Shown in pieces: positions 27,034 through 36,680 of a DNA stretch of 64,000 nt (the first letter of the stretch is position 1; the number at the start of each line of letters is the position of its first letter). The notes below the pieces were generated by a model. The model saw only the letters and a list, made by a program, of their open reading frames with translations. It made no database searches and was not told where the DNA came from. The DNA is from Plectonema cf. radiosum LEGE 06105 (GTDB taxonomy: Bacteria; Cyanobacteriota; Cyanobacteriia; Cyanobacteriales; Nostocaceae): positions 1 through 64,000 of the forward strand of contig NZ_JADEWL010000013.1 of assembly GCF_015207665.1 (NCBI RefSeq), in the 5' to 3' direction. The position numbers and the translations under genes are program-made.

Positions 27034-27108
27034 AAAGCGATACACCCATCTCAATTCAAAAATAGCTTATCACGTTTTGTGATTAGTGGGATAGGTTCTT
27101 ATTTCCCC

Positions 27109-28107
27109 CTAACCGACAAGTATTGATTCTACTGGGGATTCAGAAACATTAAAAGCTAAGGTGTAGTCACTAGAGATTCCGATTTGTTGGAGTGCAAACG
27201 TGTAGACTCCACTGGGTAATGCACCCTCGAAACCAATCGCCCCCCATCCCCGTGCAATGTTATCGAGGATATCTGTTTCTACCTGTCGAGGTTCGCCAAA
27301 CAAAGCGTAGCCTAAGATGTTTCCTCGAACCGCAGAATCATTTAGAGGTTCGGTAAAGATATCTCCTTCCTGCACTCCGATAAAAGCAACATTACTCTCA
27401 GAAAAGGATTCCAAAACCAAAGTGTCGAGTTGCAAACCTTCGGGAATAGTGATGGTAACGTATTCCTGATCTCTGTCGCCTGTAGTCACCGATAGAGGGG
27501 TGATTCCTGCCGATAAGGGCAGTTCTAACGGGTTGGTGGGGTCGTTAGAAATATCTCCACTCACCGCTTCATCATAACCCGGATTGAGTTGAGGAAAGAT
27601 GGATATCTGACTTTCATCGTCGGCAAATAACACCATAGAAGATGCCGCATCCGGCGATGGGTCAATGGTGTAGTCACCAAGTTCACCCACAAACTCTACA
27701 TCTTCAGAAGCCACCCCATCTGGAGTAATCAGTGAAAACTCGGATTCGACTAAGCCATCAAGGATTTCTGGCAAAAATCTATCCGGTTCGAGGTTGTCGA
27801 GTACATTAATTGTAAAGCTCCCCATCATTGCCCCTTCATCAACCGTTAGAAAAAAGCCAGAACCATCAGAGTTGGTATCAATTGAGGATGGATCAATATT
27901 TTCTGTGATTGGACGAAATCCAAATCCGGCTAAATCTAAGCGATTAACAATTTGTTCGACCTCGCTATCAACATAAACTTTCAGTCCACCCGCAGGTGTA
28001 GGTTCATCAAGGTCAAAACGAACTGTGAGTGCTGTGCGTTGATTTTCAACCAAAGCATTGAAATCGCCATCAAAGGTTGTTGAGGTCGATAAACTAACTT
28101 GTATCAT
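27109..28107 (-). CDS. Hypothetical surface-type protein of cyanobacteria, no signal peptide
   Basis: 332 aa, acidic, strand-rich, beginning MIQVSLSTSTTFDGDFNALV. A first half with Calx-beta/cadherin-like strands (RTALTVRFDLDEPTPAGG) is followed by a domain with AGITPLSVTTGDRDQEYVTI and ending GALPSGVYTFALQQIGISSD then YTLAFNV. This ending recurs in haemolysin-type and PEP-CTERM-like cyanobacterial proteins, to my recollection. No Sec signal is seen; such proteins often leave by type I secretion. Function unknown. Confidence 0.65.
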   Translation of the reverse strand: MIQVSLSTSTTFDGDFNALVENQRTALTVRFDLDEPTPAGGLKVYVDSEVEQIVNRLDLAGFGFRPITENIDPSSIDTNSDGSGFFLTVDEGAMMGSFTINVLDNLEPDRFLPEILDGLVESEFSLITPDGVASEDVEFVGELGDYTIDPSPDAASSMVLFADDESQISIFPQLNPGYDEAVSGDISNDPTNPLELPLSAGITPLSVTTGDRDQEYVTITIPEGLQLDTLVLESFSESNVAFIGVQEGDIFTEPLNDSAVRGNILGYALFGEPRQVETDILDNIARGWGAIGFEGALPSGVYTFALQQIGISSDYTLAFNVSESPVESILVG

Positions 28108-29031
28108 ATTTGAATTATTGTTACTCAGATTAAACAGTCGTCAATCAACCAGAGCCATCTAGCAAGCAAGACGCTCCACCGGATGGCACGCTGCGCCAAT
28201 GTACTACTGTTTACATTTCAAATAAAAACGCCATAGTACATAGTCCACACGATTTGGATAAATAGTACCATGCAAATATATACTGATATATACATTTCTA
28301 TCGGAATCAATGACTAAAATTTTGGAGTTGAACAGATTCAATATTACGGAGACACAGAGAACACCCAGAAAAATCTCTGTACGAACCTGAAGTAGAAACC
28401 ATTTTTGGTTGTTTTGAAGGAGATACTATCGAAGGGGAGCAACGCGATTTTTTGAAAGCAGCCAGTAGGATTGCAATCGCCAACAAATGATTTCAGTAAT
28501 TTTCAATGAAATAATACATAAAGATAAGCAAAAACACGTATAAAGTGAAAATAGAATCGCTATACATTGTCCTGCTAAAATTAGAGCAATGTTCTTTATT
28601 TCTTCTTTTTTATTTTTTATTTTTACTCCATTCCAATTTTCAACATCAGTCAATTCTAAAATTTTCGTAAGATTATCTTTAAATTCCTCCAGAAATTTGT
28701 TTAAATCTAAAGTTGCATATATTTTATACCGGGCTTGCTAAGCACCCTGTGAGTAGAGAGTTTTGAGCCATAAAACCCTTCATCATAGGGAATCCTGCCT
28801 TATTTCTGTATTTATGCATAGGGTAGATGTAGTTTTTAAAATTTAATATTTAAGTATAGGTGTGGCGATAGGCGAAGCCGAAGCCGACACCGACACCGAA
28901 GGTGTATCGCACTGTTTTTCACAAAATCGCGTTGCTCCCAGTTTGATTATGGTTGTGCTTTGTGCCATTATTCAAATTTTTATGGCAACCAATAAAGATT
29001 TGAATCGTTATTTACAGCAGATTGCAGGTAA
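28108..29031. other. Gene-poor gap with a possible small mobile element
   Basis: Holds the 505-bp inverted-repeat-bounded segment described separately and short open frames that lack starts (for example EPEVETIFGCFEGDTIEG at about 28390, and IQIFMATNKDLNRYLQQIAG just before 29035). These look like protein fragments, but I cannot assign them to a family. A 75-aa hydrophobic minus-strand frame (28426-28653) lies within. Confidence 0.5.
28435..28939. repeat. 505-bp segment bounded by perfect 17-bp inverted repeats
   Basis: GGGAGCAACGCGATTTT at 28435-28451 and its exact reverse complement at 28923-28939. The interior is AT-rich and contains a GCGATA...TATCGC palindrome (28865-28910). It could be a MITE or the product of an inversion. 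Confidence 0.55.
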
Positions 29032-29067
29032 ATGAGGTACAGTGATTATAGTGCATCAATGGGTGAA

Positions 29068-29436
29068 ATGAAAGCTTACTCTGTAGACTTACGAGAAAAA
29101 ATAGTACAAGCTTATGAACATGGTAATACCTCAATTAGAAAAGTAGCTTATAATTTTGGTGTGACCAAAAGTTTTGTTCAAAAACTACTTTTGATGAAAA
29201 AAAATGAAGGTCATGTTAAGCCGAGAAAACAAGGTTGGGCAGTTAAAGGTGAATTGGATGGATATGATGTTCAACTAGCTTTAATGGTTGAACAGTACCC
29301 AGACAAAACTTTATTAGAATATTGCGAATATTGGGCTGCAACTTACAATATTTGGGTAAGTACAAGTACGATGTGCCGTGCATTAAAAAAGCAAAATTTA
29401 ACAGTAAAAAAAAGAACTAATAAGAATATCTTCTGA
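29068..29436 (+). pseudogene. IS630-family transposase, N-terminal half
   Basis: Start at ATG 29068 (MKAYSVDLREKIVQAYEHGN), followed by the helix-turn-helix SIRKVAYNFGVTKSFVQKLL and a second DNA-binding helix region ending VSTSTMCRALKKQNLTVKKR. The DDE catalytic half is gone: the frame runs out at 29436 inside the end of an oppositely oriented gene. This is a different copy from the C-terminal fragment at 2912-3425. Confidence 0.85.
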
Positions 29437-30450
29437 ACTAACAACACTGACTTTATCAACAGGTGTGGCAAAATTAACCGCGCTTCGAGGAAGTTCGTTT
29501 AAACTATTATTCTCACATTGATAATTATCTCGTTCTTTTCTTTGCGCCATCTGTATAGCTTCAGCTTCCGTCCACTGCCGCTGCTGCTGTAAATCTGGAA
29601 TATCAGTAAACTGATTTAGAACTGAACTGTCCCCAGTAATTTGGGCAACTATTTGAGCTACAGTTTTGCAGCAATTGTGGGGATAACAAATAACTTGCCG
29701 CTCACTAAATCGAATTACAATCCAACCTTTATCGTTGAAAAATTTGTTGCGATTATTATCTTTCCAAGCTCCTGTATAGTGAGTAGGTTCCTCAGTGTTG
29801 TAAGCATAAGGTTCATCTATTTCAATATCAATGTAAAGATTTATCGTTCGGTCAATGTAAGCAAAGTCTGGGGAATAAGGATGTTCGTAGTTAGGAATAT
29901 TAATTGTTAATTTAACGTGAATTTTATCAGAAAAATATTGTTGAAGATAAGTTCTAAATCTTCCTTCAGCATTAGCCTCCGGTGCCGTACTGCGATCGCC
30001 ATCATGTGAAATAGTAAATGCAAGTATTTTTAATATTTGTTCGTATTGCCATTGTGCAATCCGTTCTGGAGTTCGGGCTATTCTTTGTTCTTCTTCATGT
30101 CTATTTTTTCTTTCTTCGTATTTTAAAAATCTTCTATCGTAATCTTTAATTTGATGTCTGTGTTCCTCTAAACGTTTGGGATAACTATTAAATTGTAGCC
30201 ATGCTTGAAGGGCGATCGCAGCAATAGCAAAAGGTAATAATAACCAGCCCGATATAGAAGTTGCTTGAGAAATAATAGGAACAGTAATAGCAGCTATGGC
30301 AGTTTCTACAGCAATAAGTGTAAAATCCCACCGTTGCGGTTCATCTCCAGGTTGCGATGGTGGTTTTTCTGAAAAGATAACTACAGGTGGTAGTGCTGAC
30401 TGCACTTGCTTAATGTCTTGAGGAATGCGAATAATGGGGAAATAACTCAT
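29398..30450 (-). CDS. Membrane-anchored protein with DUF559-like PD-(D/E)XK nuclease domain
   Basis: 350 aa from ATG 30450 (MSYFPIIRIPQDIKQVQSAL). Two hydrophobic helices (VETAIAAITVPIISQ and GWLLLPFAIAAIALQAW, about residues 55-100) precede a charged coiled-coil (KRLEEHRHQIKDYDRRFLKY). The C-terminal domain has YSPDFAYIDRTINLYIDIEI, a YTGAW...RNKFFNDKGWIVIRFSERQV segment, as in DUF559/Vsr-like nucleases. The catalytic Lys of PD-(D/E)XK is not evident. The same frame is open further upstream into a helicase-like remnant, so the boundary is my choice. The last residues overlap an IS630 relic on the other strand and may be altered. Confidence 0.6.
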   Translation of the reverse strand: MSYFPIIRIPQDIKQVQSALPPVVIFSEKPPSQPGDEPQRWDFTLIAVETAIAAITVPIISQATSISGWLLLPFAIAAIALQAWLQFNSYPKRLEEHRHQIKDYDRRFLKYEERKNRHEEEQRIARTPERIAQWQYEQILKILAFTISHDGDRSTAPEANAEGRFRTYLQQYFSDKIHVKLTINIPNYEHPYSPDFAYIDRTINLYIDIEIDEPYAYNTEEPTHYTGAWKDNNRNKFFNDKGWIVIRFSERQVICYPHNCCKTVAQIVAQITGDSSVLNQFTDIPDLQQQRQWTEAEAIQMAQRKERDNYQCENNSLNELPRSAVNFATPVDKVSVVSSEDILISSFFYC

Positions 30451-30675
30451 GGAATTCTCATAATCTCCGCCAAGTGCAGTAATCATGATGTCCCAGGGGT
30501 CAAATCCTTGGCTGATATCATTAGCTACTTGTTGAGCAATCCAATCTCGTTCTTCGCGTTCGGTATTGAATGGTTGAATTATTAATGGAGAACCAATAGC
30601 ATCTTTTAACTCAAAATTATTTTGGTCAATTGGGTGGGGACTTTTATCATTAGTCAGGATTACGTAAGAATTATA
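30451..30675 (-). pseudogene. Fragment of a UvrD/Rep-like helicase C-terminal region
   Basis: In the same frame as the nuclease-like gene below it, this stretch encodes YVILTNDKSPHPIDQ, SPLIIQPFNTEREERDWIAQ and FDPWDIMITALGGDYENS, which resembles the start of the second RecA-like domain of superfamily 1 helicases in cyanobacteria. Neither the ATPase part nor the remainder is present. Assignment from recalled similarity only. Confidence 0.4.
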
Positions 30676-30928
30676 TAACTAAATAGTAAATAGATAAATA
30701 ATCAAGGTTTGAATAATTAATATATATTTTCAGCTTTTGACTTTTCATCTTTGACCTGAAAATGATACTGTTTCTTGTATAATAAAACCTTACTTCTTGC
30801 CGTTTGGGTTATGTCTATGTAAATACACTAATCTCAAATATTGTTTTCATACTCATAGGATTTTATGAGACACTAATGATAATTTAGTTGCGTCACGTTT
30901 TTAAATAATTGCTCTATTGGGGACGAGC

Positions 30929-33787
30929 ATGGCATTAAATAGTTATAGTATTCTGCTGTTAGAAACGAATCAAAACGATAATGAATGGTTACAGCCAATG
31001 CTGTTACAACATCAGGTGACTTTGGCTAAATTATCTGAAGCTAAATCGATTAGCTCCGCTCAATCAATGGATGCTGTTATATTAAATTTACGATTGAGTA
31101 ATATTGAAGATTTTGAAATTATTTCCTCAATTCGTAATCTGTTACCTAATGGAGCAATTGTGGTAATCAGTGAAAATGAAGATGAAGCAGTGATGACAAG
31201 AGCAATCGAGTTGGGTGTAGATGATATTATATTCAAAAAGAATATCACTAAGGATTTACAATGGACTTTGATATCTGCGATTGAGAGACGAAAGCGTTTT
31301 AATTGTGATATTCGGGAATGTAAGATATCCGAGCAAAATAAACACAATAGCGAAGCAAGATGGCGTTTTCTGTTCGAGGCAACTTCTGAAGGAATTATGT
31401 TACACAATCGAGGAACGATTTTAGACGTGAATCATGCTTTAGCGCAAATGACTGGTTATGAAATTGAGGAACTAATTGGTAGAAATGGGTTTGAATTAGT
31501 TACACCAGAATCCCAAGAATTAATTAGAAAAAATATTATTTCGGGTTATGAAAAACCTTATCGAGTTAATATAATCAAAAAAGATGGTTCTATATTTATG
31601 GTGGAAATTGAAGCGAAAATAATTTCTCAAAGTTCTCAAAATATACGGGTAGCAGTGATTAGAGATATTACAGAATGCCATCGAGTAAAAACAGCTTTGC
31701 ACGCAAGAGAAAATCTGTTGCGACAACAAAGTCAAACCTTGGTAGAACTGGCTAACAGTAAAGCTTTTATCAAAGGAAATTTAATTGACTCTGTACGGGA
31801 AATTACTCAAGCAGCAGCCAAAATTTTGGATGTTGAACAAGTTGGTGTTTGGTTGTATAATCAAGACCATTCCCAATTAGAAAGTGTTGATTTATATAAT
31901 CGTAAAATCAGCAGACATTCACAATCAATTGTTTTAAAAAAAGAAGATTATCCCAACTATTTTACGGCTTTAGAAACAAATATTAATTCTGTGAATGATA
32001 GTTCAAAATTTATTGTCACTCAAGAACTATCAAAATTTTACCTTCCCGTATTTGGTGTCACATCTGTATTAAACGTACCGATTTGGCTTGGGGGTTCCGT
32101 GGTAGGTATAGTATGTCATGCATACTTTGATAACGATACATTTTCATCTCATCAATGGACTTTGGAAGAAGAACGTTTTGCAATCGCGATCGCAGATTTT
32201 TTAACATTAGCAATAGAAGCAAGCGAGCGTAAAGCCGCAGAAAAAGCATTAAAACAAAGTGAAGCCCAGTTTAGGGCAATTTTTGAACGTTCTTCTATGG
32301 GTATTTGCTTAGTAGATATCAAAGGAAGAATTGTTGATATCAATCCAGCGCTGTGCAAAATACTAAGATATAATTTTCACGAACTGAAGCACAAAAATTT
32401 TACAAATTATATTTGTTTTGAAAAGGGTGATTTAGAACTGTACAAAAAATTGATAGGGAGTAAAATTGAGCGTTTGGAAATTGAAAGACGGCTTTTGCAC
32501 AAAGATGGTGGTACAGTTTGGACTCATTTAAGTATTTCTTTGATTGTGTATAATAATGGGAAACCTAAGTTTTTTCTTGCCATTATTGAAAATATCAGCG
32601 AACGTAAAGAAACTGAATTAGAACTACGGAAAAGTAAAGAAGCCGCAGAAGTTGCCAGTAGAGCGAAAAGTGAATTTTTAGCAACTATGAGCCATGAATT
32701 GCGAACTCCTCTCAATGCAATTATGGGTTTATCGCAATTACTTCAACAAGAGATTGTTGGTTCTATAAATGACAAACAAAAAGAATATATAGACTGTATA
32801 TACAGCAGTGGTTTACATTTATTGGAATTAATTAACGATATTCTTGATTTATCAAAAATAGAAGCAGGAAAAGAAGAATTATCGTTATTTCCTTTGCGAG
32901 TAGAAGATTTGTGTAATTATGTGATTTCAACAGTACGTGAACGTGCAGAAGAAAAAGGATTACAATTAAATTTTTCCATTGATAAACAAGTAGAAACTTG
33001 CATTGCTGATCAAAGAAGAATTAAACAAATGCTCTTAAATCTACTCACCAATGCAATTAAATTTACTTCTGTTGGTTCAGTTTCATTACAAGTCATGAAA
33101 ATGCCTCAAAAAATTGCATTTCGAGTATGTGATACTGGTATTGGCATTAAACCACATCAATTTCAATATTTATTTGAACCTTTTAAACAACTTGATTCTC
33201 GGTTAAATCGTCAGTATGAAGGTACTGGTTTAGGTTTAGCTTTAACGCGCAAATTAGCCCGTTTACATGGTGGAGATGTAACCGTAGAATCAACTTTTGG
33301 GAAAGGTAGTCGGTTTACTTTATTTCTTCCCGACAACGAATTTCAAGCAGAAAATGAAATAGAAAAATGGGAAGCAAAAATCAACAATATTAATAATTTA
33401 ATATCTTCCACAGATACTTTAGTAAATAAACGTATTTTATTGATAGAAGACGACACACATACTGGCACATTATTACAAGATTATCTGCAAACAATTGGCT
33501 ATCAAGTTGAGTGGATGGTAGATGGAAATGATTTTCTAGATAAAGTCAGAATTTACCAACCTAATCTAATTCTATTAGATATCCAGCTAGGAGATTCTAG
33601 CGGTTGGGATTTACTTACTTCCTTACGACAAACTTCAGATTTAGAAGATAAACTTGTAGTCGTTATGACACCGAGTCCGGATGATGATGTAAGGGATAGA
33701 TATATTCAAGCTGGTGCAAATGATTTTGTGAGTAAACCAATTGGTATTGTAAAATTAGAATTGATATTAATGCGGTATTTTAATTAA
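30929..33787 (+). CDS. Hybrid sensor histidine kinase/response regulator (REC-PAS-GAF-PAS-HisKA-HATPase-REC)
   Basis: 952 aa from ATG 30929; the TTG four codons earlier is unlikely. Order: receiver-like domain (1-120), PAS (about 145-255, [15 protein letters not shown]), GAF (about 280-430), PAS (about 445-560), HisKA with H-box [19 protein letters not shown] (about 595), HATPase_c with N-box [13 protein letters not shown]1 VCDTGIGI and G2 [12 protein letters not shown] (about 690-800), and a C-terminal receiver with [10 protein letters not shown] (about 835-950). In the N-terminal receiver the phosphoacceptor position reads VILNLRLS, Asn instead of Asp, so it probably cannot be phosphorylated. 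Soluble: no transmembrane helices, so it senses an intracellular signal. No dedicated response regulator gene adjoins. Confidence 0.92.
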   Translation: MALNSYSILLLETNQNDNEWLQPMLLQHQVTLAKLSEAKSISSAQSMDAVILNLRLSNIEDFEIISSIRNLLPNGAIVVISENEDEAVMTRAIELGVDDIIFKKNITKDLQWTLISAIERRKRFNCDIRECKISEQNKHNSEARWRFLFEATSEGIMLHNRGTILDVNHALAQMTGYEIEELIGRNGFELVTPESQELIRKNIISGYEKPYRVNIIKKDGSIFMVEIEAKIISQSSQNIRVAVIRDITECHRVKTALHARENLLRQQSQTLVELANSKAFIKGNLIDSVREITQAAAKILDVEQVGVWLYNQDHSQLESVDLYNRKISRHSQSIVLKKEDYPNYFTALETNINSVNDSSKFIVTQELSKFYLPVFGVTSVLNVPIWLGGSVVGIVCHAYFDNDTFSSHQWTLEEERFAIAIADFLTLAIEASERKAAEKALKQSEAQFRAIFERSSMGICLVDIKGRIVDINPALCKILRYNFHELKHKNFTNYICFEKGDLELYKKLIGSKIERLEIERRLLHKDGGTVWTHLSISLIVYNNGKPKFFLAIIENISERKETELELRKSKEAAEVASRAKSEFLATMSHELRTPLNAIMGLSQLLQQEIVGSINDKQKEYIDCIYSSGLHLLELINDILDLSKIEAGKEELSLFPLRVEDLCNYVISTVRERAEEKGLQLNFSIDKQVETCIADQRRIKQMLLNLLTNAIKFTSVGSVSLQVMKMPQKIAFRVCDTGIGIKPHQFQYLFEPFKQLDSRLNRQYEGTGLGLALTRKLARLHGGDVTVESTFGKGSRFTLFLPDNEFQAENEIEKWEAKINNINNLISSTDTLVNKRILLIEDDTHTGTLLQDYLQTIGYQVEWMVDGNDFLDKVRIYQPNLILLDIQLGDSSGWDLLTSLRQTSDLEDKLVVVMTPSPDDDVRDRYIQAGANDFVSKPIGIVKLELILMRYFN

Positions 33788-33802
33788 AAAATAGGATGGG
33801 AA

Positions 33803-33957
33803 TGGGTAATTGGTAATTGGTAATTGGTAATTAAATCCGTGAAATCAGTGTAATCCTTTTTAATCCGTGGTTAGTGATTGGTAATTGGTAATTAAATCCG
33901 TGAAATCAATCAGTGTAATCCTTTTTAATCCGTGGTTAGTGATGGGTAATTGGTAAT
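33803..33957. repeat. Tandem intergenic repeat
   Basis: Runs of GGTAATT followed by two copies of a roughly 70-bp unit (TAATTAAATCCGTGAAATCA ... TTTTTAATCCGTGGTTAGTGA); the second copy carries an extra ATCA. Typical low-complexity spacer of filamentous cyanobacteria. Confidence 0.8.
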
Positions 33958-33983
33958 AAATCATCAATGAATGATAATTAATT

Positions 33984-34178
33984 ATGATAAAACTTGATCA
34001 ATTTTTGAAATTATTGGGTGTAGCGCAAAGTGGGGGACAAGCCAAACACATTATCGTGGAAGGTAATGTCAAGGTTAACGGTGTCTTAGAAACTCGTCGA
34101 GGTAGACAGTTAGTAACTGGGGATAAAGTCACCGTGGGAACCCAAACTTTTGAAGTTAAAGATTTGGAAAAATTATAA
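33984..34178 (+). CDS. Small S4-domain RNA-binding protein (YbcJ-like)
   Basis: 64 aa forming just one S4 fold: MIKLDQFLKLLGVAQSGGQA, then AKHIIVEGNVKVNGVLETRRGRQL and VTGDKVTVGTQTFEV. The family binds structured RNA, probably ribosomal; its exact role is not settled. The last 23 bases overlap the 3' end of the convergent zinc-ribbon gene, so one of the two C-termini may be imprecise, but both frames are clear. Confidence 0.9.
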   Translation: MIKLDQFLKLLGVAQSGGQAKHIIVEGNVKVNGVLETRRGRQLVTGDKVTVGTQTFEVKDLEKL

Positions 34179-34410
34179 ATAGAGTTAGAGATGTTTTTGT
34201 AGTAGTTGATGGTTGAGGTTTTTGCTGCGGTTTAATTAAATTAAATAAGGTAATTATTAAAGGTAAAAGCAAGGCTAAAACCACAATAATCGCAGTAATT
34301 TTAAATATTATAGGTCGTTTACGTCCTTTTGTCGGATAACCGCAGCTTAAACAAATTTCCTCTTCACTACTATTGAGAACACCACAAACTTTACAAGGTT
34401 CTAAAGACAT
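34156..34410 (-). CDS. Zinc-ribbon membrane protein
   Basis: 84 aa. An N-terminal rubredoxin-like zinc ribbon CKVCGVLNSSEEEICLSCG (two CxxC knuckles), a basic patch (KGRKRP) and one transmembrane helix (ITAIIVVLALLLPLIITLF) with a short tail. The zinc ribbon is predicted to be cytoplasmic. It lies 14 bp downstream of another small membrane gene on the same strand, so the two are probably cotranscribed. Function unknown. Confidence 0.7.
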   Translation of the reverse strand: MSLEPCKVCGVLNSSEEEICLSCGYPTKGRKRPIIFKITAIIVVLALLLPLIITLFNLIKPQQKPQPSTTTKTSLTLFIIFPNL

Positions 34411-34424
34411 TTTTTATGCTAATG

Positions 34425-34658
34425 TTATAACCAAAAAAGCAGCCAATACCAAAATTGCTCGCCGAAAGCTGCTGATAATAAACCACATACCACTGCCGAT
34501 ATAAATATTATCCCTAATAAAGCAGTAACTGTTGGCGCATCCGCTGCTAATCCTAACGCAATTGCCAAGAAAATACCAAATATGAATCCGCAACCAAAAC
34601 GAGCAGTAAATTGAGCGTGCTTATCGTCTTTTCGATCTGAGCGATTGTTTTTATCCAT
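34425..34658 (-). CDS. Small membrane protein, hypothetical
   Basis: 77 aa: a charged N-terminus (MDKNNRSDRKDDKHAQ), then two probable transmembrane helices (GCGFIFGIFLAIALGLAA and VTALLGIIFISAVVCGLLSA) and an aromatic C-terminus. Glycine-rich helices resemble small integral proteins found in cyanobacteria. Upstream partner of the zinc-ribbon gene. No family name can be given. Confidence 0.65.
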   Translation of the reverse strand: MDKNNRSDRKDDKHAQFTARFGCGFIFGIFLAIALGLAADAPTVTALLGIIFISAVVCGLLSAAFGEQFWYWLLFWL

Positions 34659-34850
34659 TAATTTGGGATGTTTAGAAGAACTTGCTTATTTTTATACTTC
34701 CCAAATCAAGTTAAATTTGAACACACTTTTGAGAATTATCTATAATATCAAGTCCGCATGATTAATTATTATTCTTTGTTGAGGTTAGGCTTAGTTGACA
34801 ATTAACTAGACATTCATATACACTTATAGACTTAGTTCTACAGGTGTTTT

Positions 34851-35501
34851 ATGTTTAAACCCCACGAGTTCTCAAAAAAAATAGGCGTTTCGGTCAAAAC
34901 CCTTCAAAGATGGGATACATCAGGAAGGCTACCAGCTAAAAGAACATTATCGGGACATAGATTTTACACTGAAGACGATTTATTAATAGCTCAAGGTTTA
35001 AAACCTGTTGAATCAAAAAGAAAAGTTGTAGTTTATTGTCGTGTTTCTTCAACAGGTCAAAAACCAGAACTTAAAAATCAAATATCTGCGATGGAAATTT
35101 TTTGTTTAAATAGAGGTCTCGCAGTAGACGAATGGGTTTCTGAAATTGGGGGAGGTTTAAACTTTAAAAGAAAAAAGTTTTTAGCTATTATGCTTTCCAT
35201 GATTAAGGGTGAAATATCAACTATAGTAGTAGCGCATAAAGATCGAATGTGCCGTTTTGCTTTTGATTTTATTCTTGAGTTAGCTACATCGACAGGTTGT
35301 GAAATTATAGTAGCTAATCAAGAATCTCTCTCTCCTCAACAAGAATTAGTTGAGGATTTAATGGCTATAATTCATGGTTTTTCTTGCCGTCTGTATGGTT
35401 TAAGAAATTACTCTAAAGAAATTAAAGAAAATCTTAAAAAAGCTATTGACAAAACTGGGCAAAGTATGTCAGGAGTAGACAATAAAGAAATCCAGTGTTG
35501 A
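34851..35501 (+). CDS. tnpA: IS607 TnpA serine recombinase
   Basis: 216 aa. An N-terminal MerR-like helix-turn-helix (FKPHEFSKKIGVSVKTLQRW) is followed by the catalytic domain with the active Ser in VVVYCRVSSTGQK, and further conserved AHKDRMCRFAFDFIL and the long E-helix. In this family the DNA-binding domain is at the N-terminus, as seen here. It carries out strand exchange through a circular intermediate with little target preference. Complete; start ATG 34851. The stop lies 9 bases before the ATG of tnpB. Confidence 0.95.
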   Translation: MFKPHEFSKKIGVSVKTLQRWDTSGRLPAKRTLSGHRFYTEDDLLIAQGLKPVESKRKVVVYCRVSSTGQKPELKNQISAMEIFCLNRGLAVDEWVSEIGGGLNFKRKKFLAIMLSMIKGEISTIVVAHKDRMCRFAFDFILELATSTGCEIIVANQESLSPQQELVEDLMAIIHGFSCRLYGLRNYSKEIKENLKKAIDKTGQSMSGVDNKEIQC

Positions 35502-35510
35502 GGTCGAACA

Positions 35511-36590
35511 ATGCTTTTATCCATCAAAACAAAGTTAAAACTAAGTAAAAAACAAGAATTAGCTATGTGTAAACACGCGGGAATCTCGCGTTTTACATAT
35601 AACTGGGGTTTAGCAACTTGGAATAATCTTTATCAAGATGGATTAAAGCCTAACAAATATCTCTTAAAAAAGTTCTTTAACAATCATGTAAAACCTGAAT
35701 TAACATGGATTAAAGAGAAGGGTATTTGTCAGAAAATAACCCAATACGCTTTTGATAATTTAGGAACCGCTTTTGACAATTTCTTTAAGAAAAAAGCAGA
35801 TTATCCTAAGTTCAAAAAGAAGGGTAAAAATGATTCATTTACAATTGATGCTGGTGGCAAGCCCATTCCTGTTGGTGGTAAATCTATTAAACTACCTACT
35901 ATCGGATGGGTTAGAACTTACGAGGGCTTACCTCACACCACTTGTAAATCAATTACTATATCGAGAACTGCTAATAGTTGGTTTATTGCTTTTGCTTACG
36001 AACAATCACATGAACCTACTGTTAAAGAACATGATATTGTAGGTGTTGATTTGGGTGTTAAAGTGCTTGCAACGCTTTCAACCGGGGTTGTATTTCCTAA
36101 TCCTAAACACTATAAAAAACATCTCGATAAACTAAAAAGATTATCTAGAACTTTTGCTAGAAAACTTAAAGGTTCTAACAATCGATATAAAGCGAAAATT
36201 GAACTTGCTAAACATCATACAAAAATAGCAAACCTTAGAAAAAACACTCTTCATCAAATCACTACTTACTTATGCAAAAACCACGCAAAAATAGTAATAG
36301 AAGATTTAAACATTTCTGGTATGCTCTCAAATCACAAGCTAGCTCAAGTAATTGCTGATTGTGGATTTTTTGAATTTAAGCGACAGTTAGAATATAAACC
36401 TAAAAAGTTTGGTTGTGAAATTATAATTGCAAGTCGTTGGTTCCCATCAAGTAAAACTTGTTCTAACTGTGGACATATTCAAGATATACCACTAAAAGAA
36501 AGAACTTACGACTGTAAAAATTGCGGGCATTCAATAGATAGGGATTTGAATGCCGCAATTAATTTATCGCGTTTGGTTAAAGCGTGTTAG
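35511..36590 (+). CDS. tnpB: TnpB RNA-guided nuclease of IS607
   Basis: 359 aa, close to the usual minimal TnpB length. N-terminal MLLSIKTKLKLSKKQELAM and helix-turn-helix region. RuvC-I Asp in VGVDLGVKVLATLS, RuvC-II Glu in KIVIEDLNISGML, zinc finger CSNCGH...CKNCGH and RuvC-III Asp in SIDRDLNAAINL are all present. These enzymes cut DNA next to a motif matching the element end, guided by a right-end RNA, which favours retention of the element. All catalytic residues are in place, making this the best candidate for an active TnpB in the window. Confidence 0.95.
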   Translation: MLLSIKTKLKLSKKQELAMCKHAGISRFTYNWGLATWNNLYQDGLKPNKYLLKKFFNNHVKPELTWIKEKGICQKITQYAFDNLGTAFDNFFKKKADYPKFKKKGKNDSFTIDAGGKPIPVGGKSIKLPTIGWVRTYEGLPHTTCKSITISRTANSWFIAFAYEQSHEPTVKEHDIVGVDLGVKVLATLSTGVVFPNPKHYKKHLDKLKRLSRTFARKLKGSNNRYKAKIELAKHHTKIANLRKNTLHQITTYLCKNHAKIVIEDLNISGMLSNHKLAQVIADCGFFEFKRQLEYKPKKFGCEIIIASRWFPSSKTCSNCGHIQDIPLKERTYDCKNCGHSIDRDLNAAINLSRLVKAC

Positions 36591-36680
36591 CGGAGCGTTC
36601 GCTTTGCGAATAAGCTTGCTGAGGGTTAACTGCTCCCATGCCCCCGTTGAAGCAAGAAATAAATGTCTAGATTTGTCTAG
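36560..36680 (+). ncRNA. Predicted omega RNA scaffold region at the IS607 right end
   Basis: The tnpB 3' end and the next 90 bases contain possible hairpins (GCGGAGCGTTCGC and nearby TTGCGAATAAGC) and end in the conserved terminus. In known TnpB systems the omega RNA covers the gene end and right end, with the guide taken from the sequence just beyond the terminus, here starting near TTTTTATATAG at 36681. Extent is inferred by analogy. Confidence 0.4.

Larger units (their letters stand above)
34745..36680 (+). mobile_element. Intact IS607-family element (tnpA + tnpB)
   Basis: A serine recombinase gene and a tnpB gene in the standard order, 9 bp apart. The right terminus is taken as TGTCTAGATTTGTCTAG (36664-36680) because the same 17 bases end a relic at 7811-7827. 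The left boundary (about 34745-34810, near ACTAGACATTCATA) is not precise; IS607 elements lack terminal inverted repeats. Both genes are full length, so the element could be active. Confidence 0.75.

Noticed and set aside
28426-28653. 75-aa hydrophobic minus-strand frame
   Set aside because: Lies inside the inverted-repeat segment and uses one arm as its C-terminus; no homologous motif, so not listed as a gene.
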